A stretch of DNA of 64,000 nt from Salvator merianae (Eukaryota > Chordata > Lepidosauria > Squamata > Teiidae): positions 46,740,743 through 46,804,742 of the forward strand of contig QVOM02000112.1 of NCBI GenBank assembly GCA_003586115.2, written 5' to 3'. Below the pieces are notes generated by a model that did no database searches, was not told the DNA's origin, and saw only the letters and a list, made by a program, of their open reading frames with translations. The position numbers were made by a program, and so were the translations under genes. Of this stretch, positions 46,917 to 59,165 are shown piece after piece (position 1 is the first letter of the stretch; each line of letters starts with the position of its first letter).

Positions 46917-49182
46917 CCTTTGATTGATATGCCTGGTCTGGAAGTTCCCTCAGGCTGCGATGAAGAACAGAATACAGTGTGGTAAATAGCATGAATAATA
47001 TTGCTAGGAAGAACTTCTGTAGTTCCATGTCCCCAGAAACAGCATCCAAGTCACAGAATCTGCTGTTCAAATCTGACCTCCAGCATAGAACAATAAACCT
47101 TCTACTTTCAGGAAAGGCGGCACTGGCTTTGTATAGGATGCGATATAAGCATTCCTGCTTCAAGACTGCAATACTGCAAGGAGTTTTTTGGTCACAGCGA
47201 AAAGTACAGGCAAGACCTTGCTAGCTTTGACATAAAGCCCTAGCTGATCTGCCTTAGAGGCCTGCTTATTGCTATTGTGCCATCTTCACGCATTTGCTCC
47301 AGGGAGGCTTATGCACTCCCACTGAGTCCCCTCACAGTCATTATATGGAAGTATGACAAACTAGAATTAGCAAGATTCCCGGACATTTGAATAAAATTGT
47401 CTGAGTAAGTAGGGGAGGCAAAGCCTCTGATCTCTGTAATTAAGCTGTAAGGCCCACAGGGAATTGTTGTCATTGTGTCATCTGATAAATGTGGAAAACC
47501 AAAGACAAACCAGGTATCCTGTTGCCTAATCCCCCATCTCCACTCCCCAGAAAGTTCTTCTTACCATTCTTGGGAGGCTTTCTGCAGAAACTCAGGGAGG
47601 GAATGATTCACAAAGCAGTCCTGAAGGATAGATCCTGTAATTCAGACTGCCGAACAGCTGGTGGTTGTAAAGTGCAGAGTAGCAGTTTAGTGATTAATTT
47701 GCATCTTTAAAATGCAGAACAATGCAATATGATGAAATATGGGTCTTGCTTTGCATAGTGCCTCAATCACAGGCGGGCTGTCTTTGAGCGTGCTTTCTTT
47801 AGAGGTTAAAAATAGTTACAAAAATAATGCTAACTAATACCCGGGGGAGGGGCTGATAATAAGATGGCAAAAAAAGACAAGGGAAAGAAATGTGCCTCAG
47901 TCCACATATTTTTACTGATATGAATAAAGCTTGGGATTTTGTATCTAGGGACAAGGGTGTTTCTTAGGTTTTTCTTACCTCTTTGTCTGATGTCAGTAAC
48001 AGTGGTTTGTCACTTGTGTTTCATGGCCTTATAATAATCCTTAGAGGTCATTCTTTCCTTAGTGCTGTTACCTGGAATTACTTGGCATACTAGACCAGAA
48101 CTATGAATCAGAGAAGTGGGAAGATGGGGGAGTGTGGTGCTGTGTTCCAGTCAGACATGGGCACATCAAAACCCACACAAGTGATGCTGTAGGCTTTACT
48201 GATGCCGCTCTGACAATACATTTTGCAAAACCATAACCACTGTTGTTCCTGCTTCACTTCATATCCCACCAGGCACTTCAATACACCCATCTCCCTTATC
48301 CCATCCCTTCACATGGAATCACTTGTTCCTCCTGGTCACCCTGGCAATTTCCACAAGACTTGGAGTGCCAGATTCCCCAAGCCACCATCTCCTCTTCCAA
48401 GCAACCTTGAAGACATGAAGTCTCTGACACTGGTCACGCAGCTTTGAATTGTAGTGATTTGCTCCCCACTTCTGCGGTTCATGTCTCTAGCTCTGTGCAA
48501 GGCACTGACACAGAGTACATAAGAAATATGTTAAAACAACTCACAATTGGAAGTGCCTTTGCAAGCCTTGGGTAGATAGAAATTATGCCTTTCAGTTGTG
48601 TTGTTGCTCTGACTCGCAGGAGTCCTGATCCACAAGGCAGGCCAAACTTTTCCTAAGAGGTTTCCCATGTCCTTCTTTTTTCTCCTGCCACGGGCAGCAG
48701 TGAATTAACTTCAGTATGTCACCTCTGCAGAGATCAATAAGAGACCCCCTACACCAGTTGTGTAATGCATCTTTAAGAAGGCTTCCTGGTGGAAATATGA
48801 TATATATTACCTGGAAAATATGGTAGTTTTGTGTTATCCTGTTGGAAAGTGCACCTGATTAAAAGTGGTTGAAAAGACAGTGAGAATTCACATTTAACAC
48901 TTCTAACGCAAGTTAACATTGTGTGCTTTTTTATGGGGGCTTTAGAAGAGCTTTCTTTTTTAAAAAATTGCCCAATCTAGTGCAACTGTGCTCACGTTTG
49001 CATGTGCCTATTTCTGAGTTTTCATCTAATCAAAGCTATTGGTGCTAGTGGCCTTTTCATTTCTCTGTACTGCCCCCATACCTGTGATTCCCCTCTGCAA
49101 CTCTGCACTACAAAATCTCCTACATTGTGGGATCATATCCATCTCAGCAAACTAGATTATATGGAAAGGGAAGAAAGAACAG
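46917..49182. other. No recognisable feature
   Basis: A 130-codon minus-strand frame at 46771-47163 partly overlaps the repeat above and has no recognisable motif. Confidence 0.3.
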
Positions 49183-49212
49183 TTGTGTGTGTGTGTGTTT
49201 GTGTTTGTGTGC
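49183..49212 (+). repeat. (TG)n microsatellite
   Basis: Interrupted TG run with two TTTG interruptions. Confidence 0.9.
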
Positions 49213-49465
49213 AAGGCAGGAAAACCTTGTTGTTTAACAAGAATGAGGGGCTTTTCATAGCTAAAATTGCACTTGAGCAGAGGATCGAACAACTGGAAGA
49301 GGAAATTCAATCCTTGGATGACAGCATTCTCCATTCCCTCCTTGCCAGCCTTCACAATCCATCTGATTATAAGCATGCATGCTGTTAGTAGACAAATCAA
49401 TAAGAGACTGAAGACAAGCAATGTTGTCCTGCTGAGGAAGCCATCTTTCCCTGCCCTTTGTTACA

Positions 49466-49470
49466 TGTGT

Positions 49471-49507
<37 letters not shown>
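49466..49507 (+). repeat. (TG)n microsatellite
   Basis: About 20 TG units with one TA interruption. Confidence 0.95.
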
Positions 49508-49509
<2 letters not shown>

Positions 49510-51118
49510 ATTGATGTGAGAATAATCAAAACAGGACAAAGCTGATAAGCAAGGCTACTGCAGTTTATTGCTGATGCATTGGGCTGCTCTTCTCTGAGCA
49601 AGAGCCACACCAACACATTGGGGTTCAGAGATTCATAAACTTCAGGAAAGACCATTCACATATCAAAGCAATCATAAATGTCAGAGGATTTTAGGGTTAA
49701 AAATAACAACTGGAGTTTGGTTACACATGTAGTTCAAAATCTATGACATCTCACATTCCATTTCCAACCTCAAGCTAGCACTGTTCTACATTAGAAAGAC
49801 AAAGAGTTTGCTATTCACTGTTACCTCTTGCTGTTTCTGCCAAGGCCAAATGCAGTGATTCACAAGAAAGGCTTCTGCTTCAGCAAGAAACTAACAGAGA
49901 AGCAGAGAAGTAAGCAGAACAATCGTTTGGAGAAGGGGACAGCGTTAAGTGACTCCACAATTCTTCTACTTTGATTTGTCTGAGCTTGCATGATTCTATT
50001 TCTAGTTCAATAAATTCTTCATCATCAATAACTTTCTCATTATGCCAACCTTTTGACACACTTCCACAGAATTAATCATGATCTAAAAGTCTGTGTATGG
50101 GTATGTATTGGTGCATCTGTGAGGAACACTAAGGAATAGCCTGGCAGGTATCTCTCCTGTTACATTGCCATATTTCTTCCTTCCCAGGTGTACATATGAA
50201 AACAGGGATGGTTTGGACTGGAGTTTTTTGTTTGTTTGTATGCATGACAAATTGCTGTGTTTTCCTTTTCCTGTTCTCTTCTTGTTCTTAGTGAAGCCCA
50301 AAGCAGACACACAAAAAGAATGAAGCAGTAGAGCTGGTGGCACTTTTCCAAGTCTCTGAGAAGCCATGGGAAAAGATGTGATTGACAGACAGTAATTGGC
50401 CAATAGTATTCAGCAGCTGAGAGGAGGGAGCAAAAGAAGCATGGGTCCTTAATGTGAATAACAATGGAAAGTTCCAGTAGCGTGTTTAGAAGATCCCCAG
50501 AAAAGGTAGACCAACACATTCGAATATGGGCATGCCTCAGGTGGAAGAGCTCACTCTATATTTTAAAACACCTAAAACTTTTTGTGTTCAGGTACATCCT
50601 AAAGTATAAATCCAAACTAGTTGTGTTTTCCCTGCAATGGTCTCCACATTTTGAGTATTGTTATCAACAATTAAAATTCTCATTCCAGTTATATACATTC
50701 AGTTCTAAGATACAAAGACTAGAATCACTTAGTCATGTAGCTATGCCTATAATCTCAAAACTGGAAGGAATCTGTCAATAAACTTAGCTACTTTAAAGGT
50801 ATTTATGTGTATATTTATCCCTTCTCTTTTTTCCCTTTAATGGGTGTATCAAAAATGAGCTTAAATGAGTTTTGCAAACAATGTAAACAATTATTTTTTA
50901 CAGTCTTGTATAGACTACAGCACTTGTAATTTGGTGACCATTATGTGTGGGAATATAGTGAATATATTCCCATTGACTTGTGGTAGGTCCCTTCCCTGTG
51001 TACATTTCTAGAACAACTGAAAACTTCCTTGCTCATCTCAGTGTTTTCCTTCTGAGCTCCTCCTGGATGAATTTCATCTTTTATAGGAGCTATAGTTAAT
51101 GGTTTTGCTGTTAATATA
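49508..51118. other. No recognisable feature
   Basis: AT-rich; no feature supported up to the Tc1 element. Confidence 0.35.
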
Positions 51119-51120
51119 TA

Positions 51121-52682
51121 CTGCTTAAATCAATTAAGGGGACACGTAAGCATCACAGTATAACCCCAAGTCAAACTTCAGGGACATCAATCTGTCCAGT
51201 TAGGAAGCATAAATGATTGTGAATCAATTTCAGCTGCTTTGGTGCAAATGAAAGTGACAACAGGTACACTGGAGGGTCAACAGCAAGATAATGCCTCAAA
51301 AGGGAATGGTTTTGCAGGTGGTAGCCACAGATAATGCTCGCGCCTTATCATTCCTGACTGATTGTTCTCCAGTTTTGCAATTTGCTAGTGTTCGTGTCAC
51401 TACTGGTAGCATGAGGTGGTACCTTCAGGTTTCCCAGGTAGTCCAGCTCCTCTAGGATGGCACATCCATACATGCCTTAGGAAGAAAGTTTGATGTGTCT
51501 CCCAGCACAGTCTCAAGAGCACAGAACAGATTCCAGGACATGGGCTGTTACACAAGGAGAGCTGGACAGGGTCATAGAAGAGCATCAACCCAGCATCAGG
51601 ACCAGTATCTGCTTCTCTGTGTGAGGAGGAGCAGGAGGAGTGCTGTCAGAGCCCTACAAAATTACCTCCAGTGGGCTACTGGTGTGCATGTTTCTGATCA
51701 AACTGTCAGAAACAGACTCCATGAGGGTGGCCTGAGGGCCCAACATCCTGTAGTGGGAGCTGTGCTGATAGCCCAGCACCATGCAGCTCAATTGGCATTT
51801 GCTAGAGAACACCAGAATTAGCAGGTCCACCATTGGTGCCCCATTCTCTTCACAGATGAGAGCAGTTTCACACTAAGCACATGTGATGCATGTGAAAGTG
51901 TCTGGAGATGCCATGGTGAATAGTATGCTGCCTGCAACATCATCCAGCACAACCAGTTCAGCAGTGGTCAGTGATGGTTTGGGGAGGCATCTCCTTGGAG
52001 AGTCGCATAAACCTCCACTTGATAACCAACAGTACCTTGATTGCTGTTAGGTACTGGGATGAAATCCTCAAAACCATTGTCAGGCCTTATGCTGGTGCAG
52101 TTAGCCCTGAGTTCCTCCTGGTGCAGGACAATGCCAGGTTTCACGTGGCCAGAATGTGTAGGTAGTTCCTGGATGATGAAGGCATTGATGCTATTGACAG
52201 TCCCTCATGTTCCCCAGACCTGAATCTAATTGAGAACCTCTGAGACATAATGTATCAGTGTATCCGATGCCACCAAGTAGCGCCACAGACTATCCAGGAG
52301 CTCACTGATGCCCTGATTCAGGTCTGAGAGGAGATCCCCCAGAACGCCGTCTGCTGTCTCATCAAGAGCATGCCTAGATGTTGTTGGGAGTACATACAGG
52401 CACATGGGTCGATACACACTACTGAGTCACATTATGAGTTGCCATAATGAAATTCATGCAAATTGGATCCGCCTGCAATTTCAATTTTTTACTTTGATTT
52501 TCAGGGTGATTTGGAATCCAGCCTCACTTGGTTGATGGTTTTAGTGTCCATTGACCGTTGATATGTCATTTTCTTCTCAACAAATTATACAATTTCCGTC
52601 AGTAAAGATTTTCAACTTGAATCTTTTGTTCATCAAGATCTGACATGTGATTTAAGTGTCCCCTTAATTGTATTGAGCACTG
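51121..52682 (+). mobile_element. Full-length inactive Tc1-like DNA transposon
   Basis: The element is 1,562 bp. The complement of the right end begins CAGTGCTCAATACAATTAAG and continues GGGACAC; the left end is a decayed form that shares an uninterrupted CAATTAAGGGGACAC. TA dinucleotides flank both sides (51119-51120 and 52683-52684), the target duplication of Tc1/mariner elements. A broken transposase gene fills the interior. The rightmost terminal repeat looks better preserved than the left. Confidence 0.93.
51411..52447 (+). pseudogene. Tc1-like transposase pseudogene (DD34E)
   Basis: The frame begins at ATG 51411, with an early stop near 51453. An N-terminal paired-like helix-turn-helix region follows ([12 protein letters not shown], then [14 protein letters not shown], to about 51821), ending in another stop. 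The first catalytic Asp lies in FTDES (codon 51855-51857). After a frameshift near 51960 the frame continues with WGGIS. The second Asp is in LVQDNARFH (52127-52129) and the catalytic Glu in LNLIEN (52232-52234), 34 residues apart, which makes it a DD34E enzyme. Between them a stop lies at 52163-52165. At least four stops and one frameshift make it non-functional. The expected length is about 340 residues. Confidence 0.93.
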
Positions 52683-52771
52683 TATTTTAAACTATATAAC
52701 CTGCCCCAAGGTGATAAGGTGATAAGGCAAGATTTATAAGCAAACAAATAAACAAGTGTTTATTTTGTCCC

Positions 52772-53347
52772 CAGAGGCGTAGCGAGGGGCGAGCGGGGGG
52801 GACGCTCCGCCCTGGGCGGCGCGTTGTCTGAGGTGGGCAGCCCATGGAGCCAGGGCCCCACCCACCGGTGCCCTCGCTTGTCGCCCCAGGCGGCCGCGCT
52901 CATTGCCCCACCCACCGGCGTGCGTGTGGGCGGAGCCAGCGAGCGCGCATGCGTGCGGGCAGGGCCATCGAGGCCACCACCGGGCGGGCTGGGGCGAGGA
53001 GCGCGGCCCCCGCCGGGCGGGCCAGTCAGGCTGAGGAGCACAGCCCCCGCCGGGTTGGCCGGGGCGACGAGCAAGGCCAGCGCCGGGTGAGCCGGGGCGA
53101 TGAGCAAGGCCCCTGCCGGGTGGGCCAGGGTGAGGAGTGTGGCCCCCGCCGGGCAGGCCGGGGCGACGAGCAAGGCTGCCGCTGGACGGGGCAACAAGCG
53201 GGGCATGCGTGCTCGCTGGCCCCGCCCACATGCATGCGCGCTCACTGGCCCCACCCACACGCATGCATGCTCGCTAGCCCCGCCCCTAGCCCCAGACGTC
53301 AAAGCTGCTAGTAGTCCCAGGCATCAAAGCTGCTAGCTACGCCAGTG
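52772..53347 (-). mobile_element. GC-rich hAT-like element, medium copy, inverted
   Basis: The left end is CAGAGGCGTAGCGAG and the complement of the right end CACTGGCGTAGCTAG. A perfect 8-bp duplication TTTGTCCC flanks it (52764-52771 and 53348-53355). It lies opposite in orientation to 3892-5506, and its left end matches the complement of that copy's right end. It carries about seven 33-bp monomers (GCCGGGCGGGCCGGGGCGA-type) and decayed NRF1-like and GC-box motifs near both edges. The long open frames are repeat artefacts. Confidence 0.92.
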
Positions 53348-53355
53348 TTTGTCCC

Positions 53356-54359
53356 TATCTATTGCTGTCTCTCTAGACATCTTTCTAAAGTATTTCCTGG
53401 AAGACATGTACTCAGGAAGAAGCATGTGTGGCAAGAATGGTAAAAATTGTATGAAATTCACACCACAAACAGATGTAGTACTAACATTTTCTAATCTTTT
53501 TAATTATTTCTTTTTTAATATGTTGGATTTCTGTCCTTCCTGACTTGTTTCTTATAAAGTGTGAGTGCAAGTTATCAGTGCTCTCATTCTATCATGACAT
53601 TACTGGATTATGAAAGCTTATCTGTGTTGGGGAGGCTAAGTGCCAGTTCTTGCTTTTGAGCTAAACCTGGATGAGCCCACTGAAAAGTCATTTTGGAATT
53701 GTTTCAGCATCTTATAAAGCAGTGATAATTACATGTCCTATCCTGACATCCTTCTCTGACCCCAGATACTTAAAGTATGAGAAGCATGCCTCATATACAT
53801 ATCTTTGAATAGTAGAGCTTGGAAAAAACAGTTGCTGCAGCTTAACTCTCTGCACCTTCTTCATGTGGCTTGGCTTGTGTCTCTTTCAATATAGGTTGCA
53901 TTCCCTTCATGGGCAGGATGAAGGCCAGTGATGGATCAATTTGTGCAAAGCATGTGCCTGACGCCCCTGCAGCAAGAGGCACAGAGAGACATGATGAACA
54001 AAAATGCTGAGTCTCCCAGCCCTGAAAGTCTCACAGAAAATCTTAACAAAAATTCTGAAGATTTCTTGTTTCTCTGGGGGGACACTTTCATGCTGGACTA
54101 GAAATGGCTCAAAAATTGGCCAATTTTGGTCTGATGTGAAAAGGGCCCCCATGAACCACCCTGTAGGTAAGTCAGTTCCTGAGGTGGATGGAGCAGTTCA
54201 GGGGTCAGTTGGAGGCAGGTGCATATGAACACACCACCTTAGTGGCATCCAGCTGTGTGGACTGGCCCATTTCTGGGCCAGCTGGGGATGCCAAATGATG
54301 CCCATATAGTGGAATAGTAGTCTTTAGCTCTGAAGACCCAGCATAAACTCCTGACTCTA
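53356..54359. other. No recognisable feature
   Basis: I see no feature I can support here. Confidence 0.35.
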
Positions 54360-54782
54360 GGGACCTTTTTGCACCTTCCACAGTAGAACAGAATAATTAT
54401 CCTGTTCTGTGGTGGAACAGACCTCACAGCACTGCAACTGTCCACACTGCGAGGTCTTGGGAAAGACTGGTAGCAGGATACCAACATTAGCAGTGCGAAT
54501 GCTGGCATCATGCTGGCATCCTGCGCCATGACAGTGCCCAGGAAATGTCTGGCCATTGCCATGGTGACCAGCAATGCTGCATGATGGTGCAGCCATGATG
54601 CACCATGCCTCTCTGTGTTTGCACCCAGAAGAGAGTGCAAGTGCAGTATACTGGAAGAGTCCAGCTGCTCCTGGTATGGCTGTGGAGTACAATTTTGTGC
54701 TCCACAGCAGGTAACAATCAGGAGCAGCTGTAGTCTGCTCCCGATCACCAGGGCTGACACTCATGTAAAGTGCAATAAGGCC
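54360..54782 (-). mobile_element. Harbinger-like non-autonomous element, 3-bp target duplication
   Basis: The left end is GGGACCTTTTTGCACC and the complement of the right end GGCCTTATTGCACTTTAC. CTA flanks both sides (54357-54359 and 54783-54785). It is the inverted homologue of 27972-28470. Minus-strand open frames of up to 173 codons run through it but show no protein motif. Confidence 0.65.
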
Positions 54783-54889
54783 CTAAGTGCCCAGCTCTAG
54801 TTTCCTCTCCAGTGGCTTTCTGTAACTCAGCCCTGAGATGTGTTCACATTCTCCATCCCACTTCTTCACCCTATATTGTTTTTATTAAC

Positions 54890-54965
54890 TCTTTTTAGTC
54901 AACTCAGATCACCGTGAAGTAGATGGAATACAAATATACAAATAAATTAAACAAATAAATAAAAT
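54890..54965 (+). mobile_element. LINE 3'-tail fragment
   Basis: TTTTTAGTCAACTCAGATCACC, GATGGAATACAAATATAC and an AAATAAAT tail match the tail layout of 63640-63698. Confidence 0.4.
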
Positions 54966-55799
54966 TTACTGACCTCTTATCAGAGACCTCACCCACAATT
55001 CCATTGGCAACAGTCATGCCATAGCAGCAACAGTTTGAGGGGGGAAACAACACAGGGTTTGTGAAGAAGGAGCCTGTACTGTAGAATATGAATATAATTT
55101 TGCAGCACTCAGTGACAATGTGATGACACCTCTGTGAAATGAAATGGAAGTTGACATATTATTGACATACTTAGAGCAGCAGTTGCCAACCATAACACCA
55201 TTTGGATTTTATTATCAGTGAATTCTGTATGCTTCAGGCATTTATAGAGTTTTCGCGCAGCTAATATCCAGTCAGTCTTTTTTAGGCACATGGAAGACCA
55301 TGTGTGTGCACAAAAGAGTTTGTCTTCTAATTTTATTAATAAGCAGTTACTATTTTCTTGTAGCATGCAGCAAACCATGACAGGCTGCTTGAAACTACCA
55401 CCATGGTCTAAGAGCTTCAACTAGTGTGAGGGAGAGGGATAATGACCATTTTTCCAAACAATTTCTTCCCTCACAGGAATTCCACTCGAAAAATATGGTA
55501 GAGCAATGAGACATAAGAACCTTCAACACAAGTTTTTTTCCCCTTGTGATTGGTAAAACCTAGCATTTCAAGCAGTCTTTGGGAGACAGCAATTCGTATG
55601 ACAGAAGGAATTTGGACCAAGTGTCCGTAACTGCTGGCTGTCACACCTACGAGTTTGCTGCCTCTGCCTTTGCCCTGCCCTCTGTCAATGTTTGTGTAAT
55701 TTTATAATACATAATTTTGTAATGTGTGGAATTTTACAACGTATTACTTTCTATTATATGTAAGTATATAAAGTATTATTTTGTACTGTATGACTCTTC

Positions 55800-55870
55800 T
55801 TCTGTTTGCCATAAACAGCCTTGAGCAATTTTTTGGGAAAGGCTGTATACAAATAAAAATGGATGGATGG
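55800..55870 (+). mobile_element. LINE 3'-tail fragment
   Basis: AAACAGCCTTGAGCAATTTTT, GGGAAAGGCTGTATACAAAT and a GGATGGATGGG tail match the LINE tail layout. Non-coding. Confidence 0.5.
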
Positions 55871-56219
55871 GTGATAACCAGTCGTATCCTTATGAACCTC
55901 TAATTTCCCTTAGTGTGAATGTGGACAGTCACTACGTGTCTGAATCACCATGCCAGGCTCCATTCAGAGATATAGGCAGAAATAGTCTTCACATGCCCTT
56001 CAGTTTTATTTGATAACAGAATGGAAAAATGGTAGGTGAGCATAAAAGATAAGAAGCATTCTAGTCCCACTACACTGCCATGCTCCCAGTGAGCTCAGCA
56101 TAGTCGAATCTGAAATTCCCCAAACAACCTTCACTTTCCCAGACACCTTATCTACATCCTAGAGTTAGACACCACAAAGAGGGAAAGCTGGATTTGTGAA
56201 AAAAAGCCAACAAGCATGG

Positions 56220-56560
56220 CTAGGACTGTGAAGCAGATAAAGATGGAAGTATAGTGGATACAGCCACAGTGTTGACAGTACAGCAGCTTCTGCACCATGG
56301 AAATTCCGCCTGACTAACTGGCCCAGGAATGGAGTGGAAAGGGCCAGGGGACACCAGCAGGCATCTGCATGATGGCTGCCTGTCCCGGCCTACCAATGAA
56401 GCTAGGGAATGAACATTCCTCAGATTCCAGAGTTTCACGTCAGGAGGAATTCTGTGGCACATCCAGAAATGGCAGGTGGAGAGGATCCCTGCCCAGGAAA
56501 GCATGGGAGACCACTTTAAAGTGATCTCCCTCTGGAGCACTTCCAGGAACATTTTTCAGT
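56220..56560 (-). mobile_element. MITE-like repeat fragment with central palindrome
   Basis: A near-perfect palindrome lies at about 56506-56531 (GAGACCACTTTAAAGTGATCTC). On the minus strand blocks such as CCCTTTCCACTCC and CATTCCTGGGCC resemble the Harbinger-like group. Ends not resolved. Confidence 0.35.
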
Positions 56561-57617
56561 CCAGGGAACACTCCAGGTGAAAGGCCCATGCAGCCAGAAT
56601 GTTCCTTGGGAAATCGTACCTCCCAAGGAGTGCACTATTGTGCAGAATCAGCATCCACCAACCCCCAGTTAGGGTGGTCCTACGGAGGTTGTCTACTTCT
56701 CCACAGGCTGAGAGGAGCATCCTATTCAAGGGATGAGGAAACTGCTCTGGGTAGATGGAAGAGGCCAGCAGATTTCAAAGGCTGAAGGAATGCAGGCAGC
56801 AGCTAATACCACAGCAAGGAGCAATTACTCTCTTTCATTTCTTACTTATTTAGTAAAGCTGAAGGGAGAAATTCATTTAATTCATTTGCAAAAAGATGTT
56901 TACAAAATTAAAAGTTCAGAAGGGATATATGATGCAAGATGCATGTATCATTAAAAGTTCACATTTCTCCAAAAATAATAATACTAGGATGCAGGGTGAG
57001 GTGCAGCCTAGGATAGCAAGCCAAGCAACCTGGACACTCACCTGGCTGCTTCTCAGGTAGCCATAAAAACAGTCAGGTAAGTATGTGGCTCTGCCTCAAC
57101 CCAGAACTTCTGACTTCCCTGTAGGCCTATCACTGTGCTGACCCATGCTGTCTCTCAGCACCATGATGGTTTGGCTTATGGGTGGGTCAGAAGGTGTGGG
57201 TCAAGTCATGGCCTAGGCTGGTTGAGTCAGGCAAGCTGTGCACTCATCCAGTTGCTTCTTAGGGTGCTGGGCAATACGGCACAGTGCAGCAGGGCAGGGT
57301 AAGGCAGAGCATGGCTTCTCCACACCCCTTACACAGTGTCCCACTCAAACTGGTGCCCTGTGTGGCCAGACCACTCACTCTGCCCTAAAGCTGACCCTGA
57401 ATATAGTAATAGTTGGAAAATGTCTATATGTTTTGTGCTAGAAAAACATTTTACAAAGTAGACAGAATTACTTACATATAAATAACCTGAGGGGGAGAAA
57501 AGCATGAATAGCCTATGTAAGTCTTCTTAAAAGAAATTTTTGCTGAGTTGAAAGGGAATTATACACACATAAGCCTGCCCAGAATTGCATCCAGCACTCA
57601 GGCTGCACTTACATGCA
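56561..57617. other. No recognisable feature
   Basis: I see no feature I can support here. Confidence 0.3.
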
Positions 57618-57784
57618 GTAAAAGAAAGGGGCCCCCAAAAGCAGCTTAGAGGTGGTAGTATATGAATACTAGTGTTCTCAACACCTCTAATCCATATTAA
57701 AGGCCAGTAAATGCACCTTGGGAGTACATTTTCTGTCTTTAATGTAGATCAGGGGCACTAGCATGTGGATGATACCATCTCTAA
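57618..57784. mobile_element. MITE-like repeat R2-type copy
   Basis: CAGTAAAAGAAAGG, AGCAGCTTAGAGGTGG, ATATTAAAGGCCAGTAAATG and ACCATCTCTAAGG parallel 62705-62915. It abuts the next Harbinger-like element. Confidence 0.45.
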
Positions 57785-58203
57785 GGCCCTTTCCATAGTC
57801 ACCTGCCCTATTCTGGCACAGAATGGGCTGAAACAATCCATCCCAAGCTAGGATAGATTGCTCCTTGTTTGTAGCAAGGCTGTCCGCGTTGGGATGGTCT
57901 GTTCCATGCCAGCTCCTGCACTGGTTCCAAAGCTCTTGCCAGCTTCAGAGCTGGTACGAGGTGCCTCCAAATACTCTGTTCCTGCTCTTTGGAGCTCTAC
58001 CAGGGGAGCATTTTGGCAGCATACTTTGATATCTGGTATACCACCTCTAGTATGCCATTAGACCTCAAAAAAAGACATCTATCAGTAGATGAGGACATAG
58101 GGTACTAGGAGGGGCGGGTCCTCTTTGATCCACTCTGAAGTGCTGATGAAAGGAGCCCAGAAGTGGACCATGGTTCAGTCTACACACAAGTGCGGAAACA
58201 GCC
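57785..58203 (+). mobile_element. Harbinger-like non-autonomous element
   Basis: The left end GGCCCTTTCCATAGTCACC and the complement of the right end GGCTGTTTCCGCACTTGTG are inverted matches. Internal blocks (GGGATGG.CTGTTCCATGCCAG, CTTTGGAGCTC) recur at 12882-13385. No direct 3-bp duplication is clear (TAA on the left, TTA on the right). Confidence 0.5.
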
Positions 58204-58661
58204 TTAGCTTACTTTTGAGCCAGTTTGTTTATTTTCGTTTTTTTGCTGCGTGTGGATGCAGATTTTTTTTTTCTTATTTCTTATTGTAATCCATAGCTCT
58301 GCTTACTATTAGCTGACCTGCTTACTACTTCTCCAGTTTCCAGATTTCACCTAATGGCAAAAGAATGACATTTCCTTCTATTGGGATAAGCTTCTCAGTG
58401 ATTTCCTTAAAGGTTTGAGGCAACCATACAAAATTCAGAATGCGTGTGTTTGAAATCAAGCAGTACTGTTTAATATGTGGGGACAGATACCAGCTAGAGA
58501 ATGCCATGGCTGATTGAAACAATGGAATTAAACTTCAAGAAAGTAGATACAGGCTAAATATTAGAAAAAAAACCTTTCTGAGGGTCCAGTCACACCTAAG
58601 TTTTAATGCAGCTTCAGTCCACTTTTGGATTGGAGAACACATCAATAAAGTGACTAATCAT

Positions 58662-58842
58662 GGACCCTTTCTGCACTTGGCCTTATTCCATACTATATCC
58701 TGGAGCAGGGACCTGCCAACTGCATGCCAGTATGAACTATGGAAGGGCCCACTTGGGGCCTGCTGTATTCTGCACTAGCACGCAGATAGCAGGTTCCTAT
58801 TCTGGGATATAATCCAGAATAAAGTCAAGTGCAGAAAGGGCC
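58662..58842. mobile_element. Harbinger-like MITE, about 180 bp
   Basis: The left end GGACCCTTTCTGCACTTGG and the complement of the right end GGCCCTTTCTGCACTTGAC continue as inverted repeats to TTATTC. Internal sequence AGGATATAGTAT/GGGATATAATCC continues the palindromic layout. The flanks (CAT and ATT) do not match cleanly. Confidence 0.65.
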
Positions 58843-58977
58843 ATTTTCTTTCCAGGTTATCCAACCCAAAGGTGGATTTTCTGAGTTAGATAATGCTGAA
58901 AGAAAACATCTTAATATTTCATGGATGTGTTCTCAGTCTGAAAGTGGACCGAAGCTGGATTAAAACATAGATGTGAT

Positions 58978-59165
58978 TGGGCCCTGACAGTAAGGGTGAT
59001 CAGTCAATGGAACAGGTTGCCACAGGAGGTGGTGAGCTCTCCTTTGCTGGAGGTCTTCAAGGAGAGGTTGGACAGACATCTGTCTGGGATGGTTTAGTGA
59101 ATCCTGCATTGAACAGGGAGTTGGACTTGATGACCCTGGAGGTCCCTTCCAACTCTATGATTCTT
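58978..59165 (+). mobile_element. CR1 LINE 3' end, sauropsid type
   Basis: The sequence runs GGAACAGGTTGCC, GGAGGTCTTCAAGGAGAGG, GACAGACATCTGTC and GAGTTGGACTTGATGACC. It ends with CCTTCCAACTCTATGATTCT, the canonical CR1 terminus with one 8-bp tail unit. 5'-truncated, about 190 bp. The terminus differs from the TTCTTATG tail of the copies at 20, 36 and 44 kb. Confidence 0.92.

Noticed and set aside
46771..47163. Minus-strand frame of 130 codons as a host exon
   Set aside because: No motif, and part of it is the terminal region of a Harbinger-like repeat.
52734..53311. Pro/Arg/Ala-rich frames of up to 180 codons on both strands
   Set aside because: Same repeat artefact within the hAT copy at 52772-53347.
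54239..54760. Minus-strand open frame of 173 codons
   Set aside because: It runs through a Harbinger-like MITE and has no conserved motif.
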